From the NCBI RefSeq assembly GCF_002014975.1, contig NZ_MUXV01000030.1, forward strand, positions 4,382 to 68,381: a DNA stretch of 64,000 bases. Direction: 5' to 3'. The translations under genes were made by a program, and so were the position numbers. This DNA is from Moraxella bovis. GTDB taxonomy: Bacteria; Pseudomonadota; Gammaproteobacteria; Pseudomonadales; Moraxellaceae. Shown in pieces: positions 1 through 8,720 of this stretch. How positions within the stretch are numbered: the stretch's first letter is position 1; every line of letters starts with the position of its first letter. The notes under the pieces are model-generated. The model searched no databases, had not been told where the DNA came from, and was given only the letters and a program-made list of their open reading frames with translations.

Positions 1-1793
1 CGTGCGTCATACCTATCCGTACCTAGCTCGGACAACAGCCCTAGATATAGGGGCAGCAGCGGATTATTTAAAATGCCTAAATTATCATTTAAATCAAGCA
101 CTACTTGATAATAATACAGTCCATTTGTCCCTGCATGATACTCATAAAGTGTACGTTCGTCTTGCCCAATGGTTATCGGCTGTTTGTTGGCGTGGGCGAA
201 TTTTATCGCTTTGGGAATGTCATCTAGCCCCACTTTTGGCAAAATATCCACGTCATCTATCATCGCTTGGCGTGTGGCAAGCTCGGCAGACTTTTGGCGA
301 ATGAGTGCTTTATCCTCATCGCTTAACGTGGTATTTAGCTTATCCAAACTTGCCTTTTCATCGTCTATCAGGCGTTGGGCTTTGTCCTTGTCAGGCGATA
401 GAGTTAGGCGAACTCGGTGCGGATTGTCAATCAGGTGCGTTTTGATGAGATTTTGCACCCAATTTGGCTCTTTGACCTGCTCCGATAGCCACGACAAATG
501 TTCATCAATCTCCCACATGTCCACAGGATTACCGCCATGCAGTGCCGTACCAAACCCTTCAAGCATGAGTGTCAAGCCATAAGGCATACTGTCGCCCCCG
601 ATATGGCGTTGGTCTAGCTCTATCTGATGCAAAATGGTCTGTATGGTCTCATTATCAATGGGGTTTTCTGCCACAGAACGAAGTAGCTCCAAAATGCCGT
701 TTTCCACGTCATCGGCAAGCTCACGCTCCGAACCACGCACGCCTGCATAAAACGCCATTTCATAATGACTGTCGTCCAAGCCCAGTAGCGGACTTGCGGA
801 CGTGCCAAGTGGCGAGCTGTCAAGATACGCTCTTAGGGGCGAGCCTGCGTGTTCTATCAGCACGCCCTCCATGAGGCGAAGTGCCAGACGCTGTTTGGGG
901 TCGGTAATGCTTGGTAGTAGCCACGCCAACACGTTATGGGTCATTTTCTCGCCACTCACGTCAGCGGTATAAGTGTCATAGACTTGCACAGGCTCATTTA
1001 GGCGAGTCTCGGTCATGGAGACGAACTGTTTGCCACGAGACGGCTTTTCAGCATCATCAAAACGCACTAGGGCATCATCGTGCAGGCGTGCTTGAATGTC
1101 CGCCACGTCAATGTCGCCAAAACTCATGATAATGGCGTTAGATGGGTGATAATGAGTCTTGTGAAAATTGACCAAATCAGCATGGGTCAGCTTCACAATC
1201 TCTTTTGGGTCGCCCCCTGAGTTATAATGATAAGTCGTGGTCGGATACAGGTGTGGTGCCAAAGCATAGTAAAGCTGGTCAATCTCGCCACTCATCGCCC
1301 CTTTCATCTCATTAAAGACAATGCCGTGATATTCAGGTCGCCCCTGCTTGTCAAGCTCCAAACGAATGCCTTCTTGGGCAAAATCTAACTCGTGAATGTT
1401 GGGGAAAAACACCGCATCAAGATAGACGGATAATAGGTTAAAATAATCGTTTTTGTTTTGACTGGCAAAGGGGTACACCGTCCAATCACTTGCCGTCATG
1501 GCGTTCATAAAGGTCTGCAATGACCGCTTAATCATGCTAAAAAACGGGTCTCGTACAGGGTATTTTTGTGAACCGCACAAGACAACGTGTTCTAGAATAT
1601 GAGCTTCGCCCCGAGAAGTCATGGGCTGGGTGGCAAAGCCAATCATCAAGGCGTTTTCGTCATTATCACATGCCAGATGATAATGAGTTGCCCCTGTGGC
1701 AGTATGCTCGCAAAGTAGCACCGTGATATCAAGGGCTTCTATGTGGTGCTTAGATTTTAGGGTAAAGGCAGGGTGTGGGTTAAGATTTGTCAT
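1..1793 (-). CDS. M16-family (insulinase/presequence-protease-like) zinc metallopeptidase, C-terminus outside window
   Basis: Reading leftwards from an ATG at 1793, the frame stays open for about 597 codons to the window edge, so only the N-terminal portion is present. Near residue 60 it carries the inverted zinc motif HILEH (HxxEH), followed by VVLCGSQKYPVRDPF, which is typical of the M16C (PreP/Cym1-like) group; those proteins are usually close to 970 residues, which fits a gene continuing leftwards. Further on, FNEMKGAMS and YHYNSGGDP are also M16C-like. The enzymes degrade short unfolded peptides in a closed two-half chamber, and no signal peptide is visible, so a cytoplasmic location is likely. 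The gene diverges from glmM. The family call is firm; the exact substrate is unknown. Confidence 0.9.
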   Translation of the reverse strand, partial: MTNLNPHPAFTLKSKHHIEALDITVLLCEHTATGATHYHLACDNDENALMIGFATQPMTSRGEAHILEHVVLCGSQKYPVRDPFFSMIKRSLQTFMNAMTASDWTVYPFASQNKNDYFNLLSVYLDAVFFPNIHELDFAQEGIRLELDKQGRPEYHGIVFNEMKGAMSGEIDQLYYALAPHLYPTTTYHYNSGGDPKEIVKLTHADLVNFHKTHYHPSNAIIMSFGDIDVADIQARLHDDALVRFDDAEKPSRGKQFVSMTETRLNEPVQVYDTYTADVSGEKMTHNVLAWLLPSITDPKQRLALRLMEGVLIEHAGSPLRAYLDSSPLGTSASPLLGLDDSHYEMAFYAGVRGSERELADDVENGILELLRSVAENPIDNETIQTILHQIELDQRHIGGDSMPYGLTLMLEGFGTALHGGNPVDMWEIDEHLSWLSEQVKEPNWVQNLIKTHLIDNPHRVRLTLSPDKDKAQRLIDDEKASLDKLNTTLSDEDKALIRQKSAELATRQAMIDDVDILPKVGLDDIPKAIKFAHANKQPITIGQDERTLYEYHAGTNGLYYYQVVLDLNDNLGILNNPLLPLYLGLLSELGTDRYDA

Positions 1794-1915
1794 GAATGGT
1801 TCCGTGATGAAAAAATGCTATATTGTGGCAAAAATTTGCAATTTAAACAAGGCTTTTGTAAATTTTGATAAAAATTCTTGTTTTTATGATTAACTTTTAT
1901 ACTACTGAAAAAGTA

Positions 1916-1945
1916 TTGAATTAGAGAATAATTTGGCGGTATACT
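1916..1945 (+). promoter_or_regulatory. Candidate sigma70 promoter of glmM
   Basis: A TTGAAT -35 box (1916-1921) and a TATACT -10 box (1940-1945) are separated by 18 bases. They sit about 45 bases upstream of the glmM ATG in the 197-base spacer between glmM and the divergent peptidase gene. The start codon is preceded by AAAAGG as a weak ribosome binding site. Prediction from sequence only. Confidence 0.5.
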
Positions 1946-1990
1946 TAGGATTATTTTTTCTTATCATTTTAATTTTAAAAGGCAATCATC

Positions 1991-3346
1991 ATGAGCTACT
2001 TTGGCACAGACGGCATTCGTGGGGCATTTGGACAATTTCCCATTACCCCTGATTTTCTATTAAGATTGGGCTATGCCGCAGGGCAGGTTTTGACCGCCCA
2101 AAACATCACAGGCAGACGACCCAGCGTGGTTATCGGTAAAGACACCCGTCTGTCGGGCTATGTCATTGAATCCGCCTTGCAAGCAGGATTTAACTCGGCA
2201 GGCGTGGACGTACACCTACTCGGGCCTTTGCCAACACCTGCCATTGCTCATTTGGCAAGAAGTTTTCACGCCGACATGGGCGTGGTCATCTCGGCGAGCC
2301 ACAACCCTTATGGCGACAATGGCGTAAAGTTTTTCTCAGGCGAAGGCAAAAAAATCTCAGACGAAACCCAATCCGCCATTAACGCCAAATTGGACGAGAT
2401 GATACATGGCGACACGCTTTCACGCCTTGAACACTACCCCACCGAGCTTGGCAAAAGCTACCGCATTGATGACGCTAAGGGGCGTTATATTGAGTACTGC
2501 AAAGGCTCATTCCCCTACCAATACGACCTGCGTGGGCTAACCATTGTGGTGGACTGTGCCAACGGAGCAGGGTACAGCGTTGCCCCACGGGTTTTGCGTG
2601 AACTTGGAGCAAGTGTCATCGCCCACGCCAACACGCCAAACGGTACAAATATTAATGCGGGCTGCGGTTCAACCCACCCCGAAGCCTTGCAACGCCTAGT
2701 GCTAGAACACAAAGCCGATTTGGGCATTGCCCTAGACGGAGACGGCGACCGCATTGTGATGGTGGATGAAAACGGGCAAATTTTGGACGGCGACAGCATT
2801 TTATACATCCTTGCCAATGGAGCGGACGAAAAGCCTGCTGGCGTGGTCGGTACGCTGATGAGCAACATGGCACTTGAAAACTTACTTAAAAATCAAGGCA
2901 CCCACTTTATCCGTGCCAAAGTGGGCGACCGCTACGTCATGCAAGAGCTAGAAAAACACGGCTACACCATTGGCGGAGAGTCATCGGGGCATATTCTTTG
3001 CCTTGATAAATCCCGCACGGGCGATGCCATTGTAGCAGGCTTGCAGGTGCTGGCGGTTTTGGTCAAAAAAGGCGGTAAACTCTCCGATTTAACAAAGGAT
3101 TACACCCCATATCCCCAAACGCTCATCAACGTCCGCCTAGCCAAAATGAGCGACCCTTATGACAATGACGAGCTAAAATCCACCTTCGCCCAAGCCGAGA
3201 GCGAGCTTGGCAGTACAGGGCGACTACTAATCCGTAAATCAGGCACCGAGCCTGTGATTCGGGTCATGGTTGAAGCCCAAGATGGCGATACGGCACAAAC
3301 ATTGGCAACGTCATTGGCGGATAAGGTAAAGGCGGTGTTGGGGTGA
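1991..3346 (+). CDS. glmM: Phosphoglucosamine mutase GlmM
   Basis: Interconverts glucosamine-6-phosphate and glucosamine-1-phosphate in the cytoplasm, feeding UDP-GlcNAc synthesis for peptidoglycan and lipid A. The 451-residue length is normal. Visible landmarks of the alpha-D-phosphohexomutase family are the N-terminal YFGTDGIRG, the phosphoserine loop SASHNP (catalytic Ser103), the metal loop DGDGDR with Asp249/251/253, the sugar-binding GGESSGH (328-334), and the phosphate-binding RKSGTEP (415-421). All catalytic elements are intact. It appears monocistronic with its own promoter; folP and ftsH, its neighbours in enteric bacteria, are not adjacent here. Confidence 0.97.
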   Translation: MSYFGTDGIRGAFGQFPITPDFLLRLGYAAGQVLTAQNITGRRPSVVIGKDTRLSGYVIESALQAGFNSAGVDVHLLGPLPTPAIAHLARSFHADMGVVISASHNPYGDNGVKFFSGEGKKISDETQSAINAKLDEMIHGDTLSRLEHYPTELGKSYRIDDAKGRYIEYCKGSFPYQYDLRGLTIVVDCANGAGYSVAPRVLRELGASVIAHANTPNGTNINAGCGSTHPEALQRLVLEHKADLGIALDGDGDRIVMVDENGQILDGDSILYILANGADEKPAGVVGTLMSNMALENLLKNQGTHFIRAKVGDRYVMQELEKHGYTIGGESSGHILCLDKSRTGDAIVAGLQVLAVLVKKGGKLSDLTKDYTPYPQTLINVRLAKMSDPYDNDELKSTFAQAESELGSTGRLLIRKSGTEPVIRVMVEAQDGDTAQTLATSLADKVKAVLG

Positions 3347-3382
3347 TTTTAAATCATAGATAATTTAAAATGAGTGTGTGGG

Positions 3383-3440
3383 GTGAATTGAATTTACCTT
3401 ATGGTAAATTTAACATTTGGGCGAATAAATTGCCCCTACA
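3383..3440. repeat. Dispersed palindromic spacer repeat, copy 1 (GGGCGAAT...CCCCTACA type)
   Basis: The glmM-3516 spacer holds a GGTGAATTGAATTTACC-type imperfect palindrome and then, at 3419-3440, GGGCGAAT followed after AA by ATTGCCCCTACA. The same core and the same AT-rich downstream tail recur at 27570-27596 and 56462-56486. It is a small REP-like intergenic element with no coding content. Confidence 0.55.
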
Positions 3441-3515
3441 TATCCAATTTTAAAATCTATATTTAAAAATACCCTTAATAAAAATATCATTTTAATATTT
3501 AAAAGAGAAAAACCC

Positions 3516-3764
3516 ATGATATTAGACCTACCCCCAACCACCATAGAGCTGATTACCGCCAAAGCCGAGCAAGCAGGTATGACGGTTGATGAATTGCTTA
3601 TCTCTACTTTTACCAAAGATGATGAAGACGCTTATTATGATTGGTTTTATCAACATCATTTTGATATTGAGAAATTGGATAAATCAATCAAAAGCGGTTC
3701 TACCCCTATACCCCATTTTGACAGCGTAGAACAGCTGGCAGATTGGCTGGGCGGTGCAAGATGA
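3516..3764 (+). CDS. Small acidic protein, putative antitoxin of a two-gene module
   Basis: An 82-residue acidic protein starting MILDLPPTTIELITAKAEQ, with a predicted N-terminal helical segment (ELITAKAEQAGMTVDELLI) resembling ribbon-helix-helix/RelB-like antitoxins, and an acidic C-terminal half rich in D, E, H and Y. It is preceded by an AAAAGAGAAAAACCC leader, and its stop overlaps the start of the next gene in an ATGA arrangement, so the two are translationally coupled. Small acidic protein first and basic partner second is the usual order of type II toxin-antitoxin modules. I do not recognise a named family; the antitoxin role is inferred from layout and composition. Confidence 0.6.
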   Translation: MILDLPPTTIELITAKAEQAGMTVDELLISTFTKDDEDAYYDWFYQHHFDIEKLDKSIKSGSTPIPHFDSVEQLADWLGGAR

Positions 3765-4132
3765 AAGTGAAAACAAGTCTTGCCTTTGACGAACAACTTG
3801 CCCTACTTTCACACGCAGACCGCATAAAAATCGCTCTATTTATCCAACAAATTCAACAACACGGCTTGCGTGGTCTGCAAGGTCGTAATAAATCCTCCGC
3901 CCCAACCAATCCCCACACCAAAAAAGAGCGAGCCAATTTTGATTATGCCCAAAAACATTGTTTGTGGCATTATCATATAGGCATTCCTGAATATGTGGGC
4001 GATGATGGCGATATGACGAGCGAATGTATTCTGCATTATCAACGCTTTGATGATGAAATTGTACTGGTGGATATTAGTACACATCCGCCTTTTGAATTAC
4101 CAAGTCAAGATAAATTAAAACAGTTGCAATAA
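3761..4132 (+). CDS. Putative RelE/ParE-fold toxin-like protein
   Basis: 123 residues from the ATG at 3761, which overlaps the preceding stop codon (ATGA). An in-frame ATG at 3743 lies further inside the upstream gene and is less likely. The protein begins MKVKTSLAFDEQLALL, has a helical stretch (RIKIALFIQQIQQHG), a basic linker (GRNKSSAPTNPHTKKERANF), and then beta-strand-like segments CLWHYHIGIPEY, ILHYQRFDDEIVLVDI and HPPFELP. This helix-then-sheet outline with a final strand resembles RelE/ParE/HigB mRNA interferases, but I cannot name a subfamily or place catalytic residues. The function is tentative. Confidence 0.55.
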   Translation: MKVKTSLAFDEQLALLSHADRIKIALFIQQIQQHGLRGLQGRNKSSAPTNPHTKKERANFDYAQKHCLWHYHIGIPEYVGDDGDMTSECILHYQRFDDEIVLVDISTHPPFELPSQDKLKQLQ

Positions 4133-4142
4133 AGGTTGTTAA

Positions 4143-4529
4143 ATGAAAATTTTTGTCATAATAGGAATTTTATTGGCGGTATGAGCAAATGCCAATGTTG
4201 ATAGCGCCAATCAAAATACAGAACATTTTATTGATAATGAATGCACGAAAGCGATTTTTGCGATGTCTGATGCAATTTTGTATGGCAGAATGTGCATGTT
4301 TTATGATGATAATTCCTTAGGTCTTGAGAGTATCTTATTTAATATAAAAACAGTAAATAAGACAACTGAACAAGCAAAGGCTGTTTGTCCTGCAACTTTA
4401 TCTGGGGCTGAATACGATTTGATAGAGCAACATAGCCCCAATTGGCATTTACATCAAGTTAATCCAACACAAATTACCGAATATCCTAAAGCGATAGAAT
4501 TTTGCAAAACTTATAAAACAAACCATTAA
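4143..4529 (+). pseudogene. Small secreted protein gene interrupted by an in-frame TGA in its signal peptide
   Basis: From the ATG at 4143 the frame encodes MKIFVIIGILLAV, then a TGA at 4182-4184, then continues in the same frame as ANANVDSANQN to a stop at 4529. Without the TGA this is a 128-codon gene whose first 17 or so residues form a typical signal peptide (lysine, hydrophobic core, ANA cleavage site). The mature part has four cysteines (NECTK, RMCMF, AVCPA, EFCKT), suggesting two disulfides in the periplasm. The only downstream ATG (4263) would remove the signal and a cysteine. I do not recognise the family. It is either a recent nonsense mutation or a read-through/sequencing issue. 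Confidence 0.65.
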
Positions 4530-4548
4530 ATCAAAAAAGGTAACTTCT

Positions 4549-5202
4549 ATGGGAATTGATTTTAGTGCCAGCCGTCTGTCCTACGAAAAAGACGAACTCA
4601 TTGAAAAAAACATTGGCGACACCCCTTATCCATTGCTCCAAAAATGGATGAGCGAAGCCCTAGCTGAACAAATCGGCGAAGCCTATGCCTTTTCGCTTGC
4701 CACTTGTGGGGCGGATAGGCGTCCATCGGTGCGAACGCTACTCATGCGTGAGATTGTGCCTGTGGGCGATGACATGGAAATGATTTTTTATACCAATTAT
4801 GACAGCGACAAGGGGCAGGATTTGGCGGACAATCCCTTTGCCGAAGCCTTGTTTTTTTGGCATACGCTAGAACGTCAAGTGCGAGCGTCTGGGCGTGTGG
4901 TAAAATTATCCACTCAAAAATCAGAAGCCTACTACCATTCCCGCCCCAAAGACAGCCAGCTGGCGGCGTGGGTCAGTCGCCCCCAAAGTGGCGTGGTAGA
5001 GAGCCGTGAAGTCATGGAGAGCGATTTTGCCAAATTATCCGAGCAGTTTGGCGAGCATATCCCCAAGCCTGAGTTTTGGGGCGGATATTGCCTATTGGTG
5101 GATAAAATAGAATTCTGGCAAGGGCGAGCCAACCGTATGCACGACCGCATTGTCTATCGCAAAGGCGAAAACGGTTGGGAGAGAGAGCGGATATTGCCAT
5201 GA
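4549..5202 (+). CDS. pdxH: Pyridoxamine/pyridoxine 5'-phosphate oxidase PdxH
   Basis: FMN-dependent cytoplasmic enzyme that oxidises PNP or PMP to pyridoxal 5'-phosphate in B6 synthesis and salvage. The 217 residues match the family length. The N-terminal substrate region contains YEKDELIE; the flavin-binding fold shows FSLATCGADRRPSVRTLLMRE, FYTNYDSDKGQDL and ALFFWHTLERQVRASG; the C-terminal dimerisation domain ends RANRMHDRIVYRK and WERERILP, the expected RxxRLH-like and WxxxRLxP signatures. The start is preceded by AAAAAAGGTAACTTCT. Its TGA overlaps the ATG of the next gene by four bases, implying co-translation. Confidence 0.96.
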   Translation: MGIDFSASRLSYEKDELIEKNIGDTPYPLLQKWMSEALAEQIGEAYAFSLATCGADRRPSVRTLLMREIVPVGDDMEMIFYTNYDSDKGQDLADNPFAEALFFWHTLERQVRASGRVVKLSTQKSEAYYHSRPKDSQLAAWVSRPQSGVVESREVMESDFAKLSEQFGEHIPKPEFWGGYCLLVDKIEFWQGRANRMHDRIVYRKGENGWERERILP

Positions 5203-6041
5203 TATTTTTTAACAAATATAAAAAAGCGATAATAAGAATACTCATCGCTTTATTGATGATAGTTGCCATTATTATTTATAGCAATTTATTAAAAGTGGTG
5301 GATTATAAATTTGATAATATCGGCTATCAAAGTGATAAGGCATTAAATATCGCCCTAATTACCGATTTGCACGCTTGTTATTATGGCGATAATCAAAAAT
5401 GGCTGATAGATGGTTTAAAACAAAAACAGCCTGACGTGATATTATTGGGCGGGGATATTTATGATGATAAAATGCCTTTTGATAATGCTGATGAATTATT
5501 GAGCCAATTACCCGATATTGCCCCAACCTATTATGTGGACGGCAATCATGAAAATTGGCTAAGTCAGCCGGATTATAATAAAGTTATGGGTAAAATTCAC
5601 ACTCATGGTGTATCAATCATTCATGGCAAAAGTATATCCGTGCCAAACACCAATGTCGTCATTCATGGCATATCTGACCCAGACGGCGGAGCGTTTGATA
5701 AGGATTTAAAAACAGTAACGGATAATTTAAATAATGATACTAAAAATCACGTCCATATTTTATTAACCCACCGCCCCGAGCATATTGACACGTATCTTAA
5801 TTATCCTTTTGATATCATCATGGCAGGTCATGCTCATGGCGGACAATGGCGAGTGCCATTCGTTATCAATGGCGTGTACGCTCCCAATCAAGGGCTATTC
5901 CCCAAATATGCAGGCGGACTTTATGAATTTGCCAATGACAATAACACCAAATTTATCGTGAGCCGTGGCTTGGCACGAGAAAGCACGAGAGTGCCACGTC
6001 TGTTTAACCGTCCTGAATTAGTGTTTGTGAGTTTGGAGTGA
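5199..6041 (+). CDS. Membrane-anchored calcineurin-like metallophosphoesterase (YkuE/YaeI/LpxG-like)
   Basis: 280 residues from the ATG at 5199 (ATGA overlap with pdxH; an ATG at 5175 would overlap more). One N-terminal membrane segment (about residues 10-30, IIRILIALLMIVAIIIYS) is followed by a complete two-metal phosphoesterase core: LITDLHACYYGDN (DxH), LLGGDIYDD (GD), VDGNHE (GNHE), ILLTHRPEH and MAGHAHGGQWRVP (GHxHGGQ). The anchored architecture and motifs match the YkuE/YaeI group, some of which act on UDP-2,3-diacylglucosamine in lipid A synthesis. Whether that is the substrate cannot be told from sequence. Base composition is more AT-rich than pdxH. Confidence 0.87.
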   Translation: MIFFNKYKKAIIRILIALLMIVAIIIYSNLLKVVDYKFDNIGYQSDKALNIALITDLHACYYGDNQKWLIDGLKQKQPDVILLGGDIYDDKMPFDNADELLSQLPDIAPTYYVDGNHENWLSQPDYNKVMGKIHTHGVSIIHGKSISVPNTNVVIHGISDPDGGAFDKDLKTVTDNLNNDTKNHVHILLTHRPEHIDTYLNYPFDIIMAGHAHGGQWRVPFVINGVYAPNQGLFPKYAGGLYEFANDNNTKFIVSRGLARESTRVPRLFNRPELVFVSLE

Positions 6042-6043
6042 AG

Positions 6044-6976
6044 CTACCCCACACAACGTTTTGGTGTTTGTTTTTTATTTAGCGATGTCTGACACCGCCA
6101 CGAATTATCATCTATTTGATGATAAATTGCCAAATGCCGACCGTTTAAATACCGCACCGGATAACTTGCCCCTGATACCGTTGCCACCACCGCACAATCG
6201 GTCTTGGCATAGGGCAGGCTTGCCACCACTTCCACGCTCACCCTTTGGTTGTCGGTAGTAACGGGCAGACCCACAGGGCAGTTACCTGTTTGCTCATAGA
6301 TGAGCTCCACTCGCTTGGCAATGGCATTGGTACTGCGATAACTCTCAAAAATCACTGCCTGCTCTTTTTGCATGGCGATAATCGGCACAAATTGCAATAC
6401 AATAATCGCAAGCAACGTCCCAAACATGGCAAACGCCACGCCAAGCCCCACCACACTGACCCCGCCATGCTCTGCCAGATATGCCTTTTGAGCGTTCTTG
6501 TCAGTAGGGTATAGCTCCACGGCATCGGCAATCTCACGCCGTGCCATGCGATAATAATACGCGTCCGCCCAGCGTGCCACCATGCCCGACCAAAACAGCC
6601 ACACCGCCCCAGCTATCATGAGCCGTGTGTACATCTGATAGTCATCAGGCAGTTTACCCACAAATAAAAATTCACACACCGCCAAAATGATGACGATGTT
6701 GAGCTTAATAAACGACCACCCTGCCACACAATACACCACGCAGTCTAGATAACGCTTGCGGTATAACAGCCAGCCAAACGTGGTGAGAAACGCCGACCAG
6801 TTCCAGCGAGCATGCAGTTTGCCTGCCTTATCAAATTGCCCAAACCGCTTTAAATAATAGCTTTGCGAGCGTGTGCCAATAAACCACTTGTCAAGCTGAA
6901 TCCGCTCTTTGTCGGATAAGTGGGGCAAATAAAATGGAGGCGGAGTCGTGTCTTCTAAAAATGGCAAACGAAACAT
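6044..6976 (-). CDS. DUF2628-like polytopic membrane protein with a pilin-like C-terminal ectodomain
   Basis: 310 residues. After a soluble N-terminus there are membrane segments at about 80-108 and 117-135, with a FGWLLYRKRYLDCVVYCVAGW region typical of DUF2628 proteins. A third hydrophobic helix (about 172-200) leads into a segment that reads like the globular half of a type IV pilin: AIAKRVELIYEQTGNCPVG near 218-236, a SVEVVASLPYAKTDCAVV strand region, and a C-terminal WRCQTSLNKKQTPKRC with the W-x-C...P-x-x-C signature of a pilin disulfide loop. There is no prepilin peptidase site, so this is not a true pilin. It converges with the 5199 gene (2-base gap) and diverges from trmB. Function unknown. 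Confidence 0.72.
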   Translation of the reverse strand: MFRLPFLEDTTPPPFYLPHLSDKERIQLDKWFIGTRSQSYYLKRFGQFDKAGKLHARWNWSAFLTTFGWLLYRKRYLDCVVYCVAGWSFIKLNIVIILAVCEFLFVGKLPDDYQMYTRLMIAGAVWLFWSGMVARWADAYYYRMARREIADAVELYPTDKNAQKAYLAEHGGVSVVGLGVAFAMFGTLLAIIVLQFVPIIAMQKEQAVIFESYRSTNAIAKRVELIYEQTGNCPVGLPVTTDNQRVSVEVVASLPYAKTDCAVVATVSGASYPVRYLNGRHLAIYHQIDDNSWRCQTSLNKKQTPKRCVG

Positions 6977-6981
6977 AAATT

Positions 6982-7010
6982 TTGTACTTAACCCATGAAT
7001 GCTTTATAAT
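6982..7010 (+). promoter_or_regulatory. Strong candidate sigma70 promoter of trmB
   Basis: TTGTAC (6982-6987) and a perfect TATAAT (7005-7010) are separated by exactly 17 bases. The trmB ATG follows 36 bases later at 7046. It is the clearest sigma70-type promoter I see in the window. Confidence 0.65.
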
Positions 7011-7045
7011 AGGCACTATTTTACGCCTTTTTTAGGTAATATACC

Positions 7046-7888
7046 ATGACTAACCCAGACCAATCCACCCCAAAAGCCCCCCTTGCCCCTGTTGGGGGCG
7101 ACCGCCAAAGCCCTGACATCTCTCGGGATACCATCAGCCAAGAAATCCAAAACCTAGCTCGCACGCCCACCGAATACAGCCACGCCATCGCCACCTTTAT
7201 GAGACGGCGAACGCACCTGAGCCAGTATGCTGAGACCGCCCTGACCGACCCTGCCTTTGCTCCGTACATCATCAATCATGGTAAGGATTTGGGCAGATTG
7301 GGCGATGTATCTAACATCACCGATTTGCGGGTGTTTTTTAAGGATACACCAAATGGCGAGAACGCCCCTTTGACCTTAGAAATCGGCTTTGGCATGGGCG
7401 ACAGCTTGGTAGAAATGGCACAAGCCGAGCCAGCTCGTAACTTTGTCGGCATAGAAGTCCACGAACCAGGCATTGGGCGTACTGCTTATCTATCTCATGA
7501 ATTGGAACTGACTAATTTAAAGGTGCTAAATGGCGATGCGATTGCCTTATTAAACAATTTACCTAGTGAGCATTTGGACACGGTACAGCTTTATTTTCCC
7601 GACCCGTGGCAAAAAAAGCGACATTACAAACGCCGTTTTGTAACGACCGACCGCATGACCTTGGTGGCAGACAAACTAAAAACGGGCGGGATTTTTCACA
7701 GTGCGACCGATTGGGAGCATTATGCCTTGTGGATGCTTGAAGTGCTAGATAACATGAGCGAGTTTGAAAATATGGCAGGCAAAGGCAACTTTTCGCCACG
7801 TCCTGATTTTCGCCCTGCCACCAAATTCGAAAAACGTGGGGCGGATTATGGACGTGCGTCTTGGGATTTGCTATATCAAAAGGTGTAA
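7046..7888 (+). CDS. trmB: tRNA (guanine-N7-)-methyltransferase TrmB
   Basis: Methylates G46 in the variable loop of many tRNAs using S-adenosylmethionine. 280 residues, longer than the usual 220-240 because of a proline-rich N-terminal extension of about 50 residues ([18 protein letters not shown]...). The SAM-binding motif [10 protein letters not shown] is at 111-120, the acidic motif [13 protein letters not shown] follows, and the family signature [14 protein letters not shown] lies at 184-197. The conserved end TKFEKRG is present. Convergent with mtgA, whose stop codon lies one base beyond the trmB stop. Confidence 0.95.
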   Translation: MTNPDQSTPKAPLAPVGGDRQSPDISRDTISQEIQNLARTPTEYSHAIATFMRRRTHLSQYAETALTDPAFAPYIINHGKDLGRLGDVSNITDLRVFFKDTPNGENAPLTLEIGFGMGDSLVEMAQAEPARNFVGIEVHEPGIGRTAYLSHELELTNLKVLNGDAIALLNNLPSEHLDTVQLYFPDPWQKKRHYKRRFVTTDRMTLVADKLKTGGIFHSATDWEHYALWMLEVLDNMSEFENMAGKGNFSPRPDFRPATKFEKRGADYGRASWDLLYQKV

Positions 7889-7889
7889 C

Positions 7890-8639
7890 TTAAGGCAATA
7901 CCGCACTGGGCATACGCTTCATGATAATCCGCTTTTTGTTTTGTAGGCGACGGTTATTGAGATTTTTTTGGTAATATTTGGGATTGGGGAGCATGCTGAT
8001 GAGCAATGCCGACTGCTCACGGCTTAGGTTTTTGGCAGATTTGCCATAATAATGCCGTGCCGCCGCCTCAATGCCATAAATGCCCTCGCCAAATTCCGCC
8101 ACGTTCAGATACACCTCTAAAATCCGCTGTTTGTCCCACATCTGCTCCATCATCACCGTGATAATCGCCTCTTCGCCCTTACGGATATAGGAGCGGTGCG
8201 ATGTCAAAAACAGATTTTTGGCAAGCTGTTGGCTGATGGTCGAGCCGCCCATTGACACCGCCCCGCCTGCTTCGTTTGCTTTAATGGCGCGCTCAATGCC
8301 TTCCATGTCAAAGCCATTATGCGTGGCAAATTTGGCATCTTCGCTCGCCACCACCGCCTGTTTGACCGCTTTGGCGATATCATCATAATCTACCCATACC
8401 TGCACAACCTCGCCCCCTGATAGGCGATGAGCAACCATAAACATGGAGTTACCGACAGGGGCGACTTTCCACACGCCAAGCATGGCGGCGATGAGCAGGT
8501 GAAAGCTGATTACCAACACCAAGAGTGGAGCTATCACCCATCGCCACAGCCATGCCACCAGTCGCCGTCTTTTGGGTTTGGGGGGTGTTTGTGAGTCGGG
8601 ACTGGGCTGAGACGGCGTATTTGTGGTTTTTTTAAACAT
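7890..8639 (-). CDS. mtgA: Monofunctional biosynthetic peptidoglycan transglycosylase MtgA
   Basis: Family GT51 glycosyltransferase that polymerises lipid II into glycan strands at the inner membrane. 249 residues: a basic proline-rich cytoplasmic start, one membrane anchor (about 34-55), then the GT51 domain with AVVASEDAKF (catalytic Glu100), GGSTISQQLAKNLFL (131-145), EQMWDKQRILEVYLN and IYGIEAAARHYYGK. There is no transpeptidase domain, as expected for MtgA. The C-terminus runs a little past the usual SMLPNPKYY. Divergent from the glutaredoxin-like gene. Confidence 0.95.
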   Translation of the reverse strand: MFKKTTNTPSQPSPDSQTPPKPKRRRLVAWLWRWVIAPLLVLVISFHLLIAAMLGVWKVAPVGNSMFMVAHRLSGGEVVQVWVDYDDIAKAVKQAVVASEDAKFATHNGFDMEGIERAIKANEAGGAVSMGGSTISQQLAKNLFLTSHRSYIRKGEEAIITVMMEQMWDKQRILEVYLNVAEFGEGIYGIEAAARHYYGKSAKNLSREQSALLISMLPNPKYYQKNLNNRRLQNKKRIIMKRMPSAVLP

Positions 8640-8665
8640 AAAATAAAATAAACTTGGGGTGTATT

Positions 8666-8674
8666 TGCTATAAT
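8666..8674 (+). promoter_or_regulatory. Candidate extended -10 promoter upstream of the glutaredoxin-like gene
   Basis: TGCTATAAT is an extended -10 element lying 46 bases upstream of the ATG at 8721, in the 81-base divergent spacer with mtgA. No convincing -35 box is visible at the standard distance. Confidence 0.4.
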
Positions 8675-8720
8675 AAAAGCCCTATTTTACACGATTTTTT
8701 GCTATGGGGCATTTATTTTT

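Noticed and set aside
169-1129. Plus-strand frames at the left edge
   Set aside because: They are antisense to the M16 peptidase gene, which has an unbroken frame and conserved zinc motif on the minus strand.
1-1793. Truncated (pseudogene) M16 peptidase
   Set aside because: The gene is cut only by the window edge; no frameshift or stop is visible in the part present.
4263-4529. Stand-alone 88-codon gene starting at 4263
   Set aside because: The in-frame upstream sequence is a clear signal peptide plus mature N-terminus, so the unit is better described as one gene with a nonsense codon.
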